From: Lentibacillus sp. JNUCC-1
GTDB taxonomy: Bacteria > Bacillota > Bacilli > Bacillales > Amphibacillaceae
Assembly: GCF_009741735.1 (NCBI RefSeq)
Contig: NZ_WHOH01000003.1
Location: forward strand, 1,302,001 to 1,366,000
Length of the DNA stretch: 64,000 nt
Direction: 5' to 3'
Both the position numbers and the translations under genes were made by a program. Under the pieces are notes generated by a model. That model was not told the DNA's origin, did not search any database, and saw only the letters and a program-made list of their open reading frames with translations. This document shows, one piece after another, positions 9,701-17,283 of the stretch. Numbering within the stretch: position 1 is the stretch's first letter; each line of letters opens with the position of its first letter.

Positions 9701-10190
9701 GTGCACCTTCAGTCATAACCCTGTCTGCATCATCCGCGGCATCAATCCCTGGTGTGTCAATAATATAGCGGTTCTTGGGGATCAATGATTGGGAGGTACT
9801 GATGTCGATTTGTTTAATATCTGTTTTATCCTTGGAATACGCTTTTATTTGCTCAATATCATACGGTTCACTATATTCCACAGGCTGCTGATGTTTAAAA
9901 TAAATGCGTGCAACCCCTTCTCCCGATGTAAGCCTGACGATATTTGCACTTGTAGGAATCGGACTCTTAGGCAGTATATCCGCATCCAACAGTGTGTTGA
10001 TCATAGAGGACTTACCGGCGGAAAAATGACCCGCAAAGCTAATTGAAATGGTTTGCTGTATGTGTTTGTCGTACAAATCTAACATTTTTTGTGCATTGAT
10101 TTCGTCTTTACGTGTGAGCATTTGATCGTATAATGCCGCCAGCTGCTCTTTTGAAATATGTAATCTCTGCTGTTTCACTGCTTCCACCAC
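6678..10190 (-). CDS. dynA: Tandem dynamin-like GTPase (DynA/YpbR type)
   Basis: About 1170-residue bacterial dynamin with two GTPase modules in one chain, as in B. subtilis DynA, a membrane-surveillance protein that fuses and protects membranes. First P-loop is GHFSAGKSSM (near residue 55) with IIDTPGID; second P-loop is GAFSAGKSTF (near residue 640) with LVDTPGAD. Long coiled-coil stalk helices follow each module. The ATG at 10196 is only one base from AAAGGA, so the GTG at 10190 is the better start. The C-terminus is probably cut short by a one-base G deletion at plus 6681-6684. It heads a likely operon with the exonuclease and CPBP genes. Confidence 0.9.
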   Translation of the reverse strand: MVEAVKQQRLHISKEQLAALYDQMLTRKDEINAQKMLDLYDKHIQQTISISFAGHFSAGKSSMINTLLDADILPKSPIPTSANIVRLTSGEGVARIYFKHQQPVEYSEPYDIEQIKAYSKDKTDIKQIDISTSQSLIPKNRYIIDTPGIDAADDADRVMTEGALHLVDHIFYVMDYNHVQSEVNLEFLNNIQKQGLPFSLIINQIDKHDEEELSFANFQMNVEKTFFQWGLKPEDIYYTSLVQAKFSHNDLHKVKTKLSEMLSSHYEDIQNTSQSAKQIIESYKHRLEEQAIEQKDILKQKQNSDFNREHLNDINDKISHLERLPDDLVHALTAELNLTLQNAYLMPATTRDLAESFLQSTQSSFKVGLIGSKRKTENERIDRLNAFLNALKENIQTTIEWKLRDKFISLLKQHNVHDENTINRIQSIYINYGENDVLKLVKSGAMVTGQYVLNFTNEVANDIKQQYKQKALHVFTQIKQDIVHENTPELTELKQAKKEMEKNVDLDHEKEMIDEALQDSYDAIDAALNQTLETNAYITQAEAHLAEQVITFKQQTGVTLQQPHNRQTSGEMESGHASQEVSLPEASYNYITKHIEETIQTVADTPGFSTFISDLKRKQARLEERSYTISLFGAFSAGKSTFANAMLGESVLPVSPNPTTAAVNRINPVTPKYPHGTVTIQVKDAATMLSDLRAITKKLSPPESDLSSFLEWVRANDIQHSKSLSQLYQSYLQAVLAGYDSIKHAIGQTMTVTLDDFPDYVADETKASFIESIDLYYDCPLTQEGITLVDTPGADSVNARHTNVAFDYIKQADAILYVTYYNHALSKADKTFLTQLGRVKDAFQLDKMFFIVNAADLAEDEAELKLVTTYVEEQLTQLGIRLPNLYPVSSKQSLREKEQDLQLNGMMHQFEKDFNRFIHYDLTAITAQSAVKDIHRTKAALDNYRQSIHMDQEAKQTFIESLEEAFEQAKQDIAVVNSDAEVKQLTQRIEKQLHYVWERVSLRYHDLFKESFNPTTITSSGREAHKELKQSLSELIDDIAYELLQELRAVSLRVESTIQKLAQEIYDKLGATCEEQHHVFSLPAFETPDLQTPNYESGFKSIDLTNFDHALTVFKNTKSFFVDNQKEIMKEKIYEVLDPMARSYLDMNKNIMEDHYLTEWSRMIQSIQQG

Positions 10191-10350
10191 ATCCATGTCC
10201 TTTCATTAAACATCTCATCCAGCGTCTATTATACGAAAAACCTCTCCCATTTACCATTACAATTTCTCAAAAACCAGTAGTTAACATAACATTATTATGG
10301 ACAACTATAGTAATTATTACGACGCAACACGATATAAATAGATGTTAATA

Positions 10351-10480
10351 ACTGCTCAAGCAATCGCTCGGAGAAAACACTACGCTTTCCATGGGTGCTG
10401 ATGAGCCTCCTCGGTTTTACGTCTCCGGGGTCTCGTCTAAGCTTTTGCTCCCATAGGAGTCTCCATGTTTCCCCGAGCTT
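10351..10480. repeat. Hairpin repeat module, copy at 10.4 kb
   Basis: Non-coding unit in the 320-base gap upstream of the dynamin gene. Outer arms GCTCGGAGAAAACA (10366-10379) and TGTTTCCCCGAGC (10466-10478) pair, with inner pairing between ATGGG and CCCAT and between GATGAG and the CTCGTC region. The unit is closely similar along its whole length to 54352-54482. Changes in one inner pair are compensatory (A-T here, G-C there), which favours a conserved folded structure. The rest of the gap (10197-10350 and 10481-10518) is AT-rich with nothing recognisable. Confidence 0.75.
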
Positions 10481-10518
10481 GGTAATGTACTCTTTTTAGA
10501 TTAGATTACTGCACCTGG

Positions 10519-11536
10519 TTACGAAAAATTCAGGCTACATAACCCCAATACTTCATCTTGCATAAATTTATAAAAACGTTCCGATTCCTCAATAAAAGGA
10601 GTGTGGGACGAATTTTCAAAGGTGAACATTTTCTTATATGGAGCCTTTACCGATTCATAAAAGCGCTTAGCCTGTGTGTGCGTCGTTTGATAATCATACT
10701 GACCTTGGAGTATCATGACCGGAAGAGCAAGCGTTGGAACAAGTTTGACTATGTCGGTTGTTGCCATCACATGACCTAATGACTGATAGCTGGAAAAACT
10801 CCCCCGAAAAATATTTATGCGTTCTTTGATCGTATAATTTGGGCAGGAAACAATATGTCTTAAATTTTCAAAGTTTGAGTACCCGTTCCGTTTAAAGTCA
10901 CCCCCCGTACTTGTTCGTGAATTTAGCCCTGATGGCACCATATGAACGATTTTTATAATAATTTTCATCAAATGCTACATTTTTTATTTGTTTCATTGCA
11001 CGATGATCATTTTTATCGGTTGCGGTTTTTAGAATAAAGTTATATGTCTCATGCTCTGATTCTTTTGCTGAGCCTACTTGACCAACTCCAATATAAGCGT
11101 GGAAAAGGTGAGGTTTTTTATGTGCTGCAAGGCTTCCAAGGTAAGACCCCCATGAATGCCCAAGTAAAAATACTTTGTCTTGTGCATATTTTTCCCTCAA
11201 ATAGTTTACGACTTGAATTGTATCATCCAATAGCTGTTCAACGCTTAATGGTTCATTGGATTCTTTATTATAATAAGACATGCCTGTTCCTCTTTGATCC
11301 CAATAACACACGTCGAAAAACTGTTCAAGACTGACACCATGGGCTTTAATGACGGGGTAAGCAGGTAATCCCGGACCACCATGCAAAAATAATAGCAATG
11401 GTTTTCCTTGATTTAAAGACTCAATGATTAACCCTTGTCTGACTCCATTAATTTCTATGTATTCCTTTGTTATAGTTCCTCTTCCATTTTGCTTACTTAG
11501 ATTATTCAAAGGCTTTTCAAAAGACTTTAAAAGCAT
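10519..11536 (-). pseudogene. Alpha/beta hydrolase (proline iminopeptidase-like), frameshifted
   Basis: Alpha/beta-hydrolase fold enzyme of the prolyl aminopeptidase family. The N-terminal part has the oxyanion motif LFLHGGPG, YWDQRGTG, and the nucleophile elbow LLGHSWGS; the C-terminal part has the acid/base strands LQGQYDYQ and NSSHTPF with the catalytic His. The two halves lie in different frames and overlap at a C6 tract (plus 10901-10906). Removing one base rejoins ...FTNKYG to DFKRNGY. The start is ATG 11536 after AGAGGTG. The intact protein would be about 338 residues. The break is a true mutation or a homopolymer error. Confidence 0.8.
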
Positions 11537-11628
11537 CGTCACACCTCTTTTCCAATAATGTGTTTGCCTATACTTATTCAACTAACCTGGCCCGTGCTTC
11601 TTTCCCAACTGCGCCCACTTGTGGTAAA

Positions 11629-11877
11629 TTAATTGCTGCTATTTTTAATAAATATCTTAGGTGCAAAATAAGCAATTGTTGCTGCAAAAAAAGCTAAAAG
11701 GAAGGGGGAAAAAGAAGGACTTTCTTTAATAATAACACTGCTAGATAAACTTCCACTTTGACCCCAAGCACTTGGCACATCTGAAGTATAAAAAAGTGTC
11801 ATAAAATATCCAGATATAACTTGAAATGCTCCAAATAAAACTAAAAAGCTAATGGAAAATACAATGAACTTTTTCAT
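11629..11877 (-). CDS. Small two-helix membrane protein, unknown function
   Basis: 82 residues starting at an ATG with AAGGAGGGATATGA upstream. Two hydrophobic segments (FIVFSISFLVLFGAF near the N-terminus and FLLAFFAATIAYF near the C-terminus) flank a short loop rich in Ser. No family is recognised. It stands alone between the hydrolase and the acyl-CoA carboxylase operon terminator. Confidence 0.65.
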   Translation of the reverse strand: MKKFIVFSISFLVLFGAFQVISGYFMTLFYTSDVPSAWGQSGSLSSSVIIKESPSFSPFLLAFFAATIAYFAPKIFIKNSSN

Positions 11878-12004
11878 TCATATCCCTCCTTTTATTACCT
11901 AACCTTAACATATTATATTTAACTGCCCTTTTTGCTTAACAATACATTTATAATACAATCTTTCACTTATCTACCGCACTTAAAGACTTTTAATTCCATT
12001 GTTA

Positions 12005-12037
12005 AAAAACAAGGGCTGTTTCATAGCCCTTGTTTTT
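12005..12037 (-). terminator. Terminator of the acyl-CoA degradation operon
   Basis: A 13-base perfect stem (AAAAACAAGGGCT, 12005-12017, with 12025-12037) sits just after the carboxyltransferase stop and ends in A/T-rich arms suitable for Rho-independent termination. Confidence 0.8.
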
Positions 12038-12040
12038 ATT

Positions 12041-13570
12041 TTAAACTGGATATACGCCATGTTTGCGTTCGGTGAAGGTGACGTTTTTGACATCGTAAGC
12101 TGAAAAGCGGCTGATGAGTTCGTCACGTAGTTTTTCTGGATCAACGACTGCATCGACAACCAATTCGGATGCCAGACGGTATATATCAATATTCTCTTTA
12201 TACTCCTCTTGTTTCTCCTGTATGAATGCCGGGCGCTCTTCCTCAGGTAGCTCGGCAATTTTATTGGCATATACAGCGTTCACCGCGGCTTCCGGTCCCA
12301 TAACTGCAATCTGGGCGGTAGGCAGTGCAATACATGCATCAGGTTCGAATGCAGGGCCTGCCATGGCATACAGACCAGCACCATATGCTTTTCGAACGAT
12401 AACGGATATCTTTGGAACGGTTGCCTCGCTCATTGTCGCGAGCATCTTGGCACCGTGTCTAATAATGCCTGCACGTTCAACTTTAGTGCCGATCATAAAG
12501 CCTGGAACATCAACCAAGAATAACAGCGGGATGTTAAATGCATCGCATAATTGGACAAATTTTGCTGACTTATCCGCTGAATCCGGGAACAGGACACCGC
12601 CTTTCATTCTTGGCTGATTGGCAATGATACCGACAAATTGTCCATTAATGCGGGCAAGTCCTGTGATCAATTCAGGTGCAAATTTCTTTTTGATTTCACA
12701 AAAACTGTCTTCATCAATGACGCGTGCAATCAAATCATGCATATTAAATGGCGCATTTTGATTTTCAGGAATCAAGTCTGTAATTGTTTTTTCAAATGAT
12801 TTAATATCACCAGGTGCTGCTGATTTTGGTTTTTCTCTAAAGTTAGCAGGAAAGTAGGATAGATAGTGCTGTGCGTATTCAATCGCTGCCTGTTCAGATT
12901 TAACGAGTACATCTCCGCACCCGGAAACAGAACAATGCATTTTCGCACCACCCATTTCCTCCAAGCTGACTTTTTCTCCGATAACTTTTTCCGCCATACG
13001 CGGGGATCCGAGGTACATGGATGCATTACCTTCTACCATGATAACGATATCAGAGAATGCTGGTATATAAGCCCCGCCAGCTGCGGAAGGTCCAAATAGC
13101 AGGCAGACTTGTGGGACGCGACCGGATAGTTTTATTTGATTGTGAAAAATCCGTCCTGCTCCACGTCTTCCTGGGAACATTTCAATTTGATCCGTAATCC
13201 TGGCCCCTGCTGAATCGACAAGGTACAGCATAGGGATTTCCAGCTTCATCGCTGTTTCCTGAATGCGGATGATTTTCTCGACCGTTCGTTTGCCCCAGGA
13301 TCCTGCTTTAACGGTTGAGTCGTTGGCCATTACACAAACAGATTGTCCGTTGATCTTCCCAATCCCTGTGACCACACCATCTGACGGCAGTGTATCATCC
13401 ATGCAATTTGCAAAAAATGCGTCTTCCACATCAACCCCTGTGTCAAATAATTGCTTGAGACGGTCTCGGACAAACATCTTGCCTTTTTCCGCATTTTTTT
13501 CATGATATTTCTCATAGCCGCCTTTTTCAATTTGACTGACCCGGTCTTTCAGGTCATTGATATATGACAT
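12041..13570 (-). CDS. yngE: Acyl-CoA carboxylase carboxyltransferase (beta) subunit
   Basis: 509-residue biotin-dependent carboxyltransferase of the propionyl/methylcrotonyl-CoA carboxylase family. It carries both crotonase-like halves: GSWGKRTVEKI and LLFGPSAAGGAYIPAF in the N-terminal half, and LVDVPGFMIGTKVER and VRKAYGAGLYAM in the C-terminal half. It transfers the carboxyl group from carboxybiotin on the small carrier encoded upstream to an acyl-CoA. Gene context (dehydrogenase, biotin carboxylase, carrier, hydratase) matches the B. subtilis yng cluster and suggests 3-methylcrotonyl-CoA in leucine breakdown. Start ATG 13570 has AAGGGG upstream and overlaps the extended hydratase frame. 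Confidence 0.9.
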   Translation of the reverse strand: MSYINDLKDRVSQIEKGGYEKYHEKNAEKGKMFVRDRLKQLFDTGVDVEDAFFANCMDDTLPSDGVVTGIGKINGQSVCVMANDSTVKAGSWGKRTVEKIIRIQETAMKLEIPMLYLVDSAGARITDQIEMFPGRRGAGRIFHNQIKLSGRVPQVCLLFGPSAAGGAYIPAFSDIVIMVEGNASMYLGSPRMAEKVIGEKVSLEEMGGAKMHCSVSGCGDVLVKSEQAAIEYAQHYLSYFPANFREKPKSAAPGDIKSFEKTITDLIPENQNAPFNMHDLIARVIDEDSFCEIKKKFAPELITGLARINGQFVGIIANQPRMKGGVLFPDSADKSAKFVQLCDAFNIPLLFLVDVPGFMIGTKVERAGIIRHGAKMLATMSEATVPKISVIVRKAYGAGLYAMAGPAFEPDACIALPTAQIAVMGPEAAVNAVYANKIAELPEEERPAFIQEKQEEYKENIDIYRLASELVVDAVVDPEKLRDELISRFSAYDVKNVTFTERKHGVYPV

Positions 13571-14358
13571 GAACCCATTCCCCTTATGCTAATTTCCTTT
13601 GTATTCAGGTTTTCTTTTTCTTTAAATGCTACCAGCCCTTCCACTCTGTCTTCTGTTGGGATGGTCTGCTGGTAAGCGAGATTTTCGAATTGAAGGCCCG
13701 TTGTTAAATCACTTTCGATACCGACATCTATTGCTTTTTTGGCCTGACGTACGGCGATGGGGCCGTTATGTGCAATCTGCTCTGCCAATTCCATGACAGT
13801 GTTCATGAGTTCATCAGCAGGCGGAACACTTTCGACAAGACCCATTTTCAGTGCTTGTTCCGCTGTTTTTCTTTCAGCAGCGTAAATCATGCGCTTTGCC
13901 TGACCAAGACCGATCAGACGTGGCAAGCGTTGTGTGCCTCCAGCTCCAGGAATGATGGCTAATGAGGTTTCTGTGAGCCCCATTTTAGCATGTGCGGCTG
14001 CGATTCTAATATCGCAAGCCAATGCCAATTCAAGTCCACCCCCAAAAGCAGCCCCATTTATGGCCGCTATAACAGGAACCTCCAGACTTGCGATATTCGA
14101 CACCGTTTGACCGATGAATTGTACCGCCTCGATGACTTGGGTTTCATTCATGCCTCTTCGTTCTTTTAGATCTGCTCCTGCACAAAAGACTTTTTCACCC
14201 GCACCCGTGATCACGACACAACGAATGGAAGGGTCTGTCTTGATTGCGGACACCTTTTCGTTTAATTCATCCTGTAATGCTTTGGATAAGGCGTTGGCGG
14301 CTTCAGGTCTATTTAAAGTTAAAACAGCAATATAATTTTTTACATCAAATTTCACCAA
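13549..14358 (-). CDS. yngF: Enoyl-CoA hydratase/isomerase, C-terminus altered by a frameshift
   Basis: Crotonase-family enzyme with the oxyanion-hole segments CAGADLKER and GAAFGGGLELALACD, the Glu of LTETSLAIIPGAGGTQRL, and the usual C-terminal NLAYQQTIPTEDRVEGLVAF. In this operon it is probably a methylglutaconyl-CoA hydratase (inference). The family ending KEKRKPEYKGN would be produced by one extra A in the A5 tract (plus T5 at 13615-13619), with a stop at 13589. As given, the frame runs past that into the next gene. Start is uncertain: TTG 14358 follows a GGGGGTGAT ribosome site, and GTG 14379 is also open. Confidence 0.85.
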   Translation of the reverse strand: MVKFDVKNYIAVLTLNRPEAANALSKALQDELNEKVSAIKTDPSIRCVVITGAGEKVFCAGADLKERRGMNETQVIEAVQFIGQTVSNIASLEVPVIAAINGAAFGGGLELALACDIRIAAAHAKMGLTETSLAIIPGAGGTQRLPRLIGLGQAKRMIYAAERKTAEQALKMGLVESVPPADELMNTVMELAEQIAHNGPIAVRQAKKAIDVGIESDLTTGLQFENLAYQQTIPTEDRVEGLVAFKEKENLNTKEISIRGMGSCHISMT

Positions 14359-14386
14359 AGAGATTTCAATCACCCCCACTTATTCA

Positions 14387-14596
14387 CTATTCGATAACAG
14401 CAATAACGTCGCCTTCGTTGACAAAGTCACCTTCAGCCACTTTAATGGCTTTCACCGTGCCATCGTCTTCAGCTGGAATAGGTATTTCCATTTTCATAGA
14501 TTCCAAAATAACAATATCCTGATCTTCTTCCACTTGGTCTCCTTCACTTACGACAATCTTCCATACACTACCTGCCATTGATGCTTTTAATTCCAT
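14387..14596 (-). CDS. yngHB: Biotin carboxyl carrier (acetyl-CoA carboxylase biotin/lipoyl attachment protein)
   Basis: 69-residue stand-alone biotinyl domain. The biotinylated lysine is in ESMKMEI. Start ATG 14596 has a perfect AAGGAGG site. It lies between biotin carboxylase and hydratase genes and must serve as the swinging arm between the carboxylase and the YngE-like carboxyltransferase. B. subtilis YngHB is the equivalent and is of similar size. Confidence 0.9.
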   Translation of the reverse strand: MELKASMAGSVWKIVVSEGDQVEEDQDIVILESMKMEIPIPAEDDGTVKAIKVAEGDFVNEGDVIAVIE

Positions 14597-14619
14597 TTGA
14601 ATAGCCTCCTTGATTTTCA

Positions 14620-15966
14620 TTAATCCTTTTTATTGTAGTAATGCTCTACGAATGCTGTGGTCGTGATCCCAGATTTAAACTGTGGGTGTTTAATGACCTC
14701 TTTCAGCATCGGTATGTTGGTTTTAATGCCTTCAATATGATAATCTGCCAAAGCTGCTTCCATTCGGCTTATAGCTTGATCCCTTGTTTCACCCGATACA
14801 ACGAGTTTCCCGATCATGGGATCATAAAAGGGTGTGACATTAAAGCCGCTCACAACGGCGTTTTCATGTCTGATGCCACTACCTTCTGGAAGGCTCAGGG
14901 CAGTAATTTGGCCGGGTGACGGGAAGAATGTTACCGGGTCCTCAGCATAGATCCGTGCTTCAATGGCATGTCCCGTCCTTGTGATGTCTTCTTGCTTAAA
15001 AGCAAGCGACTTACCGTTTGCGATATTAATTTGAGCTTCTACAATATCCACACCCGTAATTTCTTCAGTAATCGGATGTTCAACTTGAATGCGAGTGTTC
15101 ATTTCCAAAAAATAAAAATGTTCCTGGTCGTCAACTAGAAACTCAATCGTTCCTGCACTTGTATAACCCAACGCTTTTGCTGCCTTTACAGCAGACTCTC
15201 CCATGGAATGCCTGGTCTCTTCGCTGATGAATGGTGAGGGCGCTTCTTCAATCACTTTTTGATTGCGTCTTTGTATAGAGCACTCTCTGTCAAACAAGTG
15301 AATCACGTTGCCATCTTCATCTGCAAGCAATTGAATTTCTACGTGGTGTGCGTCTTCTATTTTCTTCTCCAGGAACATGGCACCGTCACCGAAGAACGTT
15401 TCAGCTCGTTTGGCGTTACCGCTAAAGGCTTTCAGCAGTTCCTCATCAGAGTACACGGTTTGCATACCGATGCCTCCGCCTCCAGCTGAGGCTTTAAGGA
15501 ATATTGGATAGCCGATTTGATTGGCTGCTTTCACAGAATTTTCAGCTGACTCTACTGCTTGATCTGTACCGGGCACAATCGGCACACCTGCCTCTTGCAT
15601 CACCCGTCTTGCTTCTATTTTACTACCCATTTGTTTCATAACATGACTTTTAGGACCGATAAAGGTGATCCCCTCTTGTTCGCAAGCTTGCGCAAACGCG
15701 GGACTTTCACTTAGAAAGCCATATCCCGGATGAAGTGCATCTGCCTTCGTTTCTTTAGCAATGGAAATGATTTTATCCGTGTTTAAATAACTTTCATTTA
15801 CCCTGGGTGGGCCTACAAGATGTGCTTCGTCAGCCATGGCTACGAACGGGGCATCCTGATCGGCTTCAGAATAGATGGCAACTGTTTTGATGTTCATCTT
15901 TTGACATGTGCGTATCACACGTGCAGCAATTTCCCCTCGGTTTGCAACGAGTATTTTTTGAATCAC
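14620..15966 (-). CDS. yngH: Biotin carboxylase subunit
   Basis: 448-residue ATP-grasp biotin carboxylase. Features are the N-terminal KILVANRGEIAARVIRTC, the glycine loop KASAGGGGIGM, and EMNTRIQVEHPITEEITG with the catalytic Glu/Asn/Arg. It carboxylates the biotin on the adjacent carrier. It could be confused with AccC of fatty-acid synthesis, but its place in this catabolic operon argues for the YngH/AccC2 role. GTG start at 15966 after TAGGGGG. Confidence 0.9.
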   Translation of the reverse strand: MIQKILVANRGEIAARVIRTCQKMNIKTVAIYSEADQDAPFVAMADEAHLVGPPRVNESYLNTDKIISIAKETKADALHPGYGFLSESPAFAQACEQEGITFIGPKSHVMKQMGSKIEARRVMQEAGVPIVPGTDQAVESAENSVKAANQIGYPIFLKASAGGGGIGMQTVYSDEELLKAFSGNAKRAETFFGDGAMFLEKKIEDAHHVEIQLLADEDGNVIHLFDRECSIQRRNQKVIEEAPSPFISEETRHSMGESAVKAAKALGYTSAGTIEFLVDDQEHFYFLEMNTRIQVEHPITEEITGVDIVEAQINIANGKSLAFKQEDITRTGHAIEARIYAEDPVTFFPSPGQITALSLPEGSGIRHENAVVSGFNVTPFYDPMIGKLVVSGETRDQAISRMEAALADYHIEGIKTNIPMLKEVIKHPQFKSGITTTAFVEHYYNKKD

Positions 15967-15993
15967 GGCTTATCCCCCTATTATACGATTAAT

Positions 15994-17136
15994 CTAGCAG
16001 CCTAGTTGTCTTGAAATAACAAGACGTTGAATTTCAGAAGTCCCTTCACCGATCTCCAATAGTTTGGCATCCCGCAGATATCGTTCAACTTCATATTCGC
16101 GCATATAACCATATCCGCCATGAATTTGAATAGCCTGGTTGGCTGAACGGAAAGCGGTTTCAGTTGCGAACAACTTAGCATAAGCGGATTCTTTAGTAAA
16201 TGGTTTCCCCTGGTCTTTGAGCCATGCAGCTTTATAGACCATATTCCGTGCAAGTTCTACCTCCATTGCCATATCCGCCAGTTTGAATTGTATAGCTTGA
16301 AAGTCTGAAATGGACTTGCCAAACTGTTTCCGTTCTTTGGCATATTCCAGTGCCCTGTCAAGAGAAGCCTGTGCGATACCGACACCAAGTGCCGCAATCG
16401 AGATTCTGCCTCCATCAAGAGTATGTAGAAACTGTTTAAAGCCCTTTTCTGGATCGCCGAGCAAATTGGCCCGGGGAACTCTGACATTTTCCAAGACCAC
16501 TTCTGCCGTATCTGAACCGCGTACACCCATTTTATCATAATTGCTTGTGATGGTAAGCCCAGCCGTATCGGTTGGCACGATAATAGCGGATATAATATTT
16601 TTGCCGCGCTCATCTTTCTCTGTTACAGCCGTCACAATAATTGTTTTGGCGAAACTGGCATTTGTGATAAAGCACTTCTCACCGTTTATAATAAAGTCAT
16701 CGCCATCAACAACCGCTGTTGTTTTGGTGCCGCCTGCATCACTTCCAGCATTGGGTTCAGTTAATCCAAAGGCACCCAGAGCTTTGCCTTCTGCAAGTGG
16801 TGTGAGATATGTTTTCTTTTGTTCTTCAGTACCGAAATAATAAATGGGACTTGCTCCCAAAGAAACAGCAGCTGCATAACTCAGCCCAGTGCTTCCGCAA
16901 GCGCTGCCAATTTCCTCAACAGCTATTGCATAAGAGATTGTGTCTGACCCTGAACCGCCATATTCTTCCGGAAAGGGGATGCCAAGCAACCCGAGTTCTC
17001 CAATCTGCTCAAAAATATCTTCTGGAAATACTGCCTGTTTATCAATGTCAACAGCACGTGGGCGTATGACATTCTGTGCGAAGTCCCGAACCATTTTTTG
17101 AATCATAAGCTGTTCTTTATCCAATTCAAAATTCAT
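15994..17136 (-). CDS. yngJ: Acyl-CoA dehydrogenase (isovaleryl/short branched-chain type)
   Basis: 380-residue flavoprotein of the acyl-CoA dehydrogenase family: FGLTEPNAGSDAGGTKTTA and FITNASFA (FAD and substrate segments), FGKSISDFQAIQFKLADMA, and the C-terminal QIHGGYGYMREYEVERYLRD with IGEGTSEIQRLVISR. It introduces the alpha-beta double bond ahead of the carboxylase step. First gene of the operon that runs to the terminator at 12005. Start ATG 17136 after GGGAGGT. Confidence 0.92.
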   Translation of the reverse strand: MNFELDKEQLMIQKMVRDFAQNVIRPRAVDIDKQAVFPEDIFEQIGELGLLGIPFPEEYGGSGSDTISYAIAVEEIGSACGSTGLSYAAAVSLGASPIYYFGTEEQKKTYLTPLAEGKALGAFGLTEPNAGSDAGGTKTTAVVDGDDFIINGEKCFITNASFAKTIIVTAVTEKDERGKNIISAIIVPTDTAGLTITSNYDKMGVRGSDTAEVVLENVRVPRANLLGDPEKGFKQFLHTLDGGRISIAALGVGIAQASLDRALEYAKERKQFGKSISDFQAIQFKLADMAMEVELARNMVYKAAWLKDQGKPFTKESAYAKLFATETAFRSANQAIQIHGGYGYMREYEVERYLRDAKLLEIGEGTSEIQRLVISRQLGC

Positions 17137-17186
17137 TATAAACCTCCCGTAAACGATAATAGACCTTTTTGGATGGTCTGGTTTTT

Positions 17187-17270
17187 ATTATACAATAAAT
17201 TAGAAAATGGTGCAGTATCCACTAACCAAACGGCCGAACCCCCTGATCACAATTGCTGTGTATGCAGGGG
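17187..17270 (-). promoter_or_regulatory. Putative promoter region of the acyl-CoA degradation operon
   Basis: A minus-strand TATAAT (plus 17187-17192) lies about 50 bases before the dehydrogenase start, with only a weak -35 match. Upstream, CCCCTG (17240-17245) and CAGGGG (17265-17270) form an inverted repeat with a 19-base spacer right after the parC stop. It could be an operator or a poor terminator. No further support. Confidence 0.3.
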
Positions 17271-17283
17271 ACTCGAGAGATGA

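Noticed and set aside
10351..10480. Assignment of the hairpin module to a named Bacillaceae RNA family
   Set aside because: The loop signatures I know for such families were not found, so no family name is claimed.
15994..16613. Overlapping same-strand frames inside the acyl-CoA dehydrogenase gene
   Set aside because: The dehydrogenase frame is complete with all family motifs, so the others are frame shadows rather than evidence of a frameshift.
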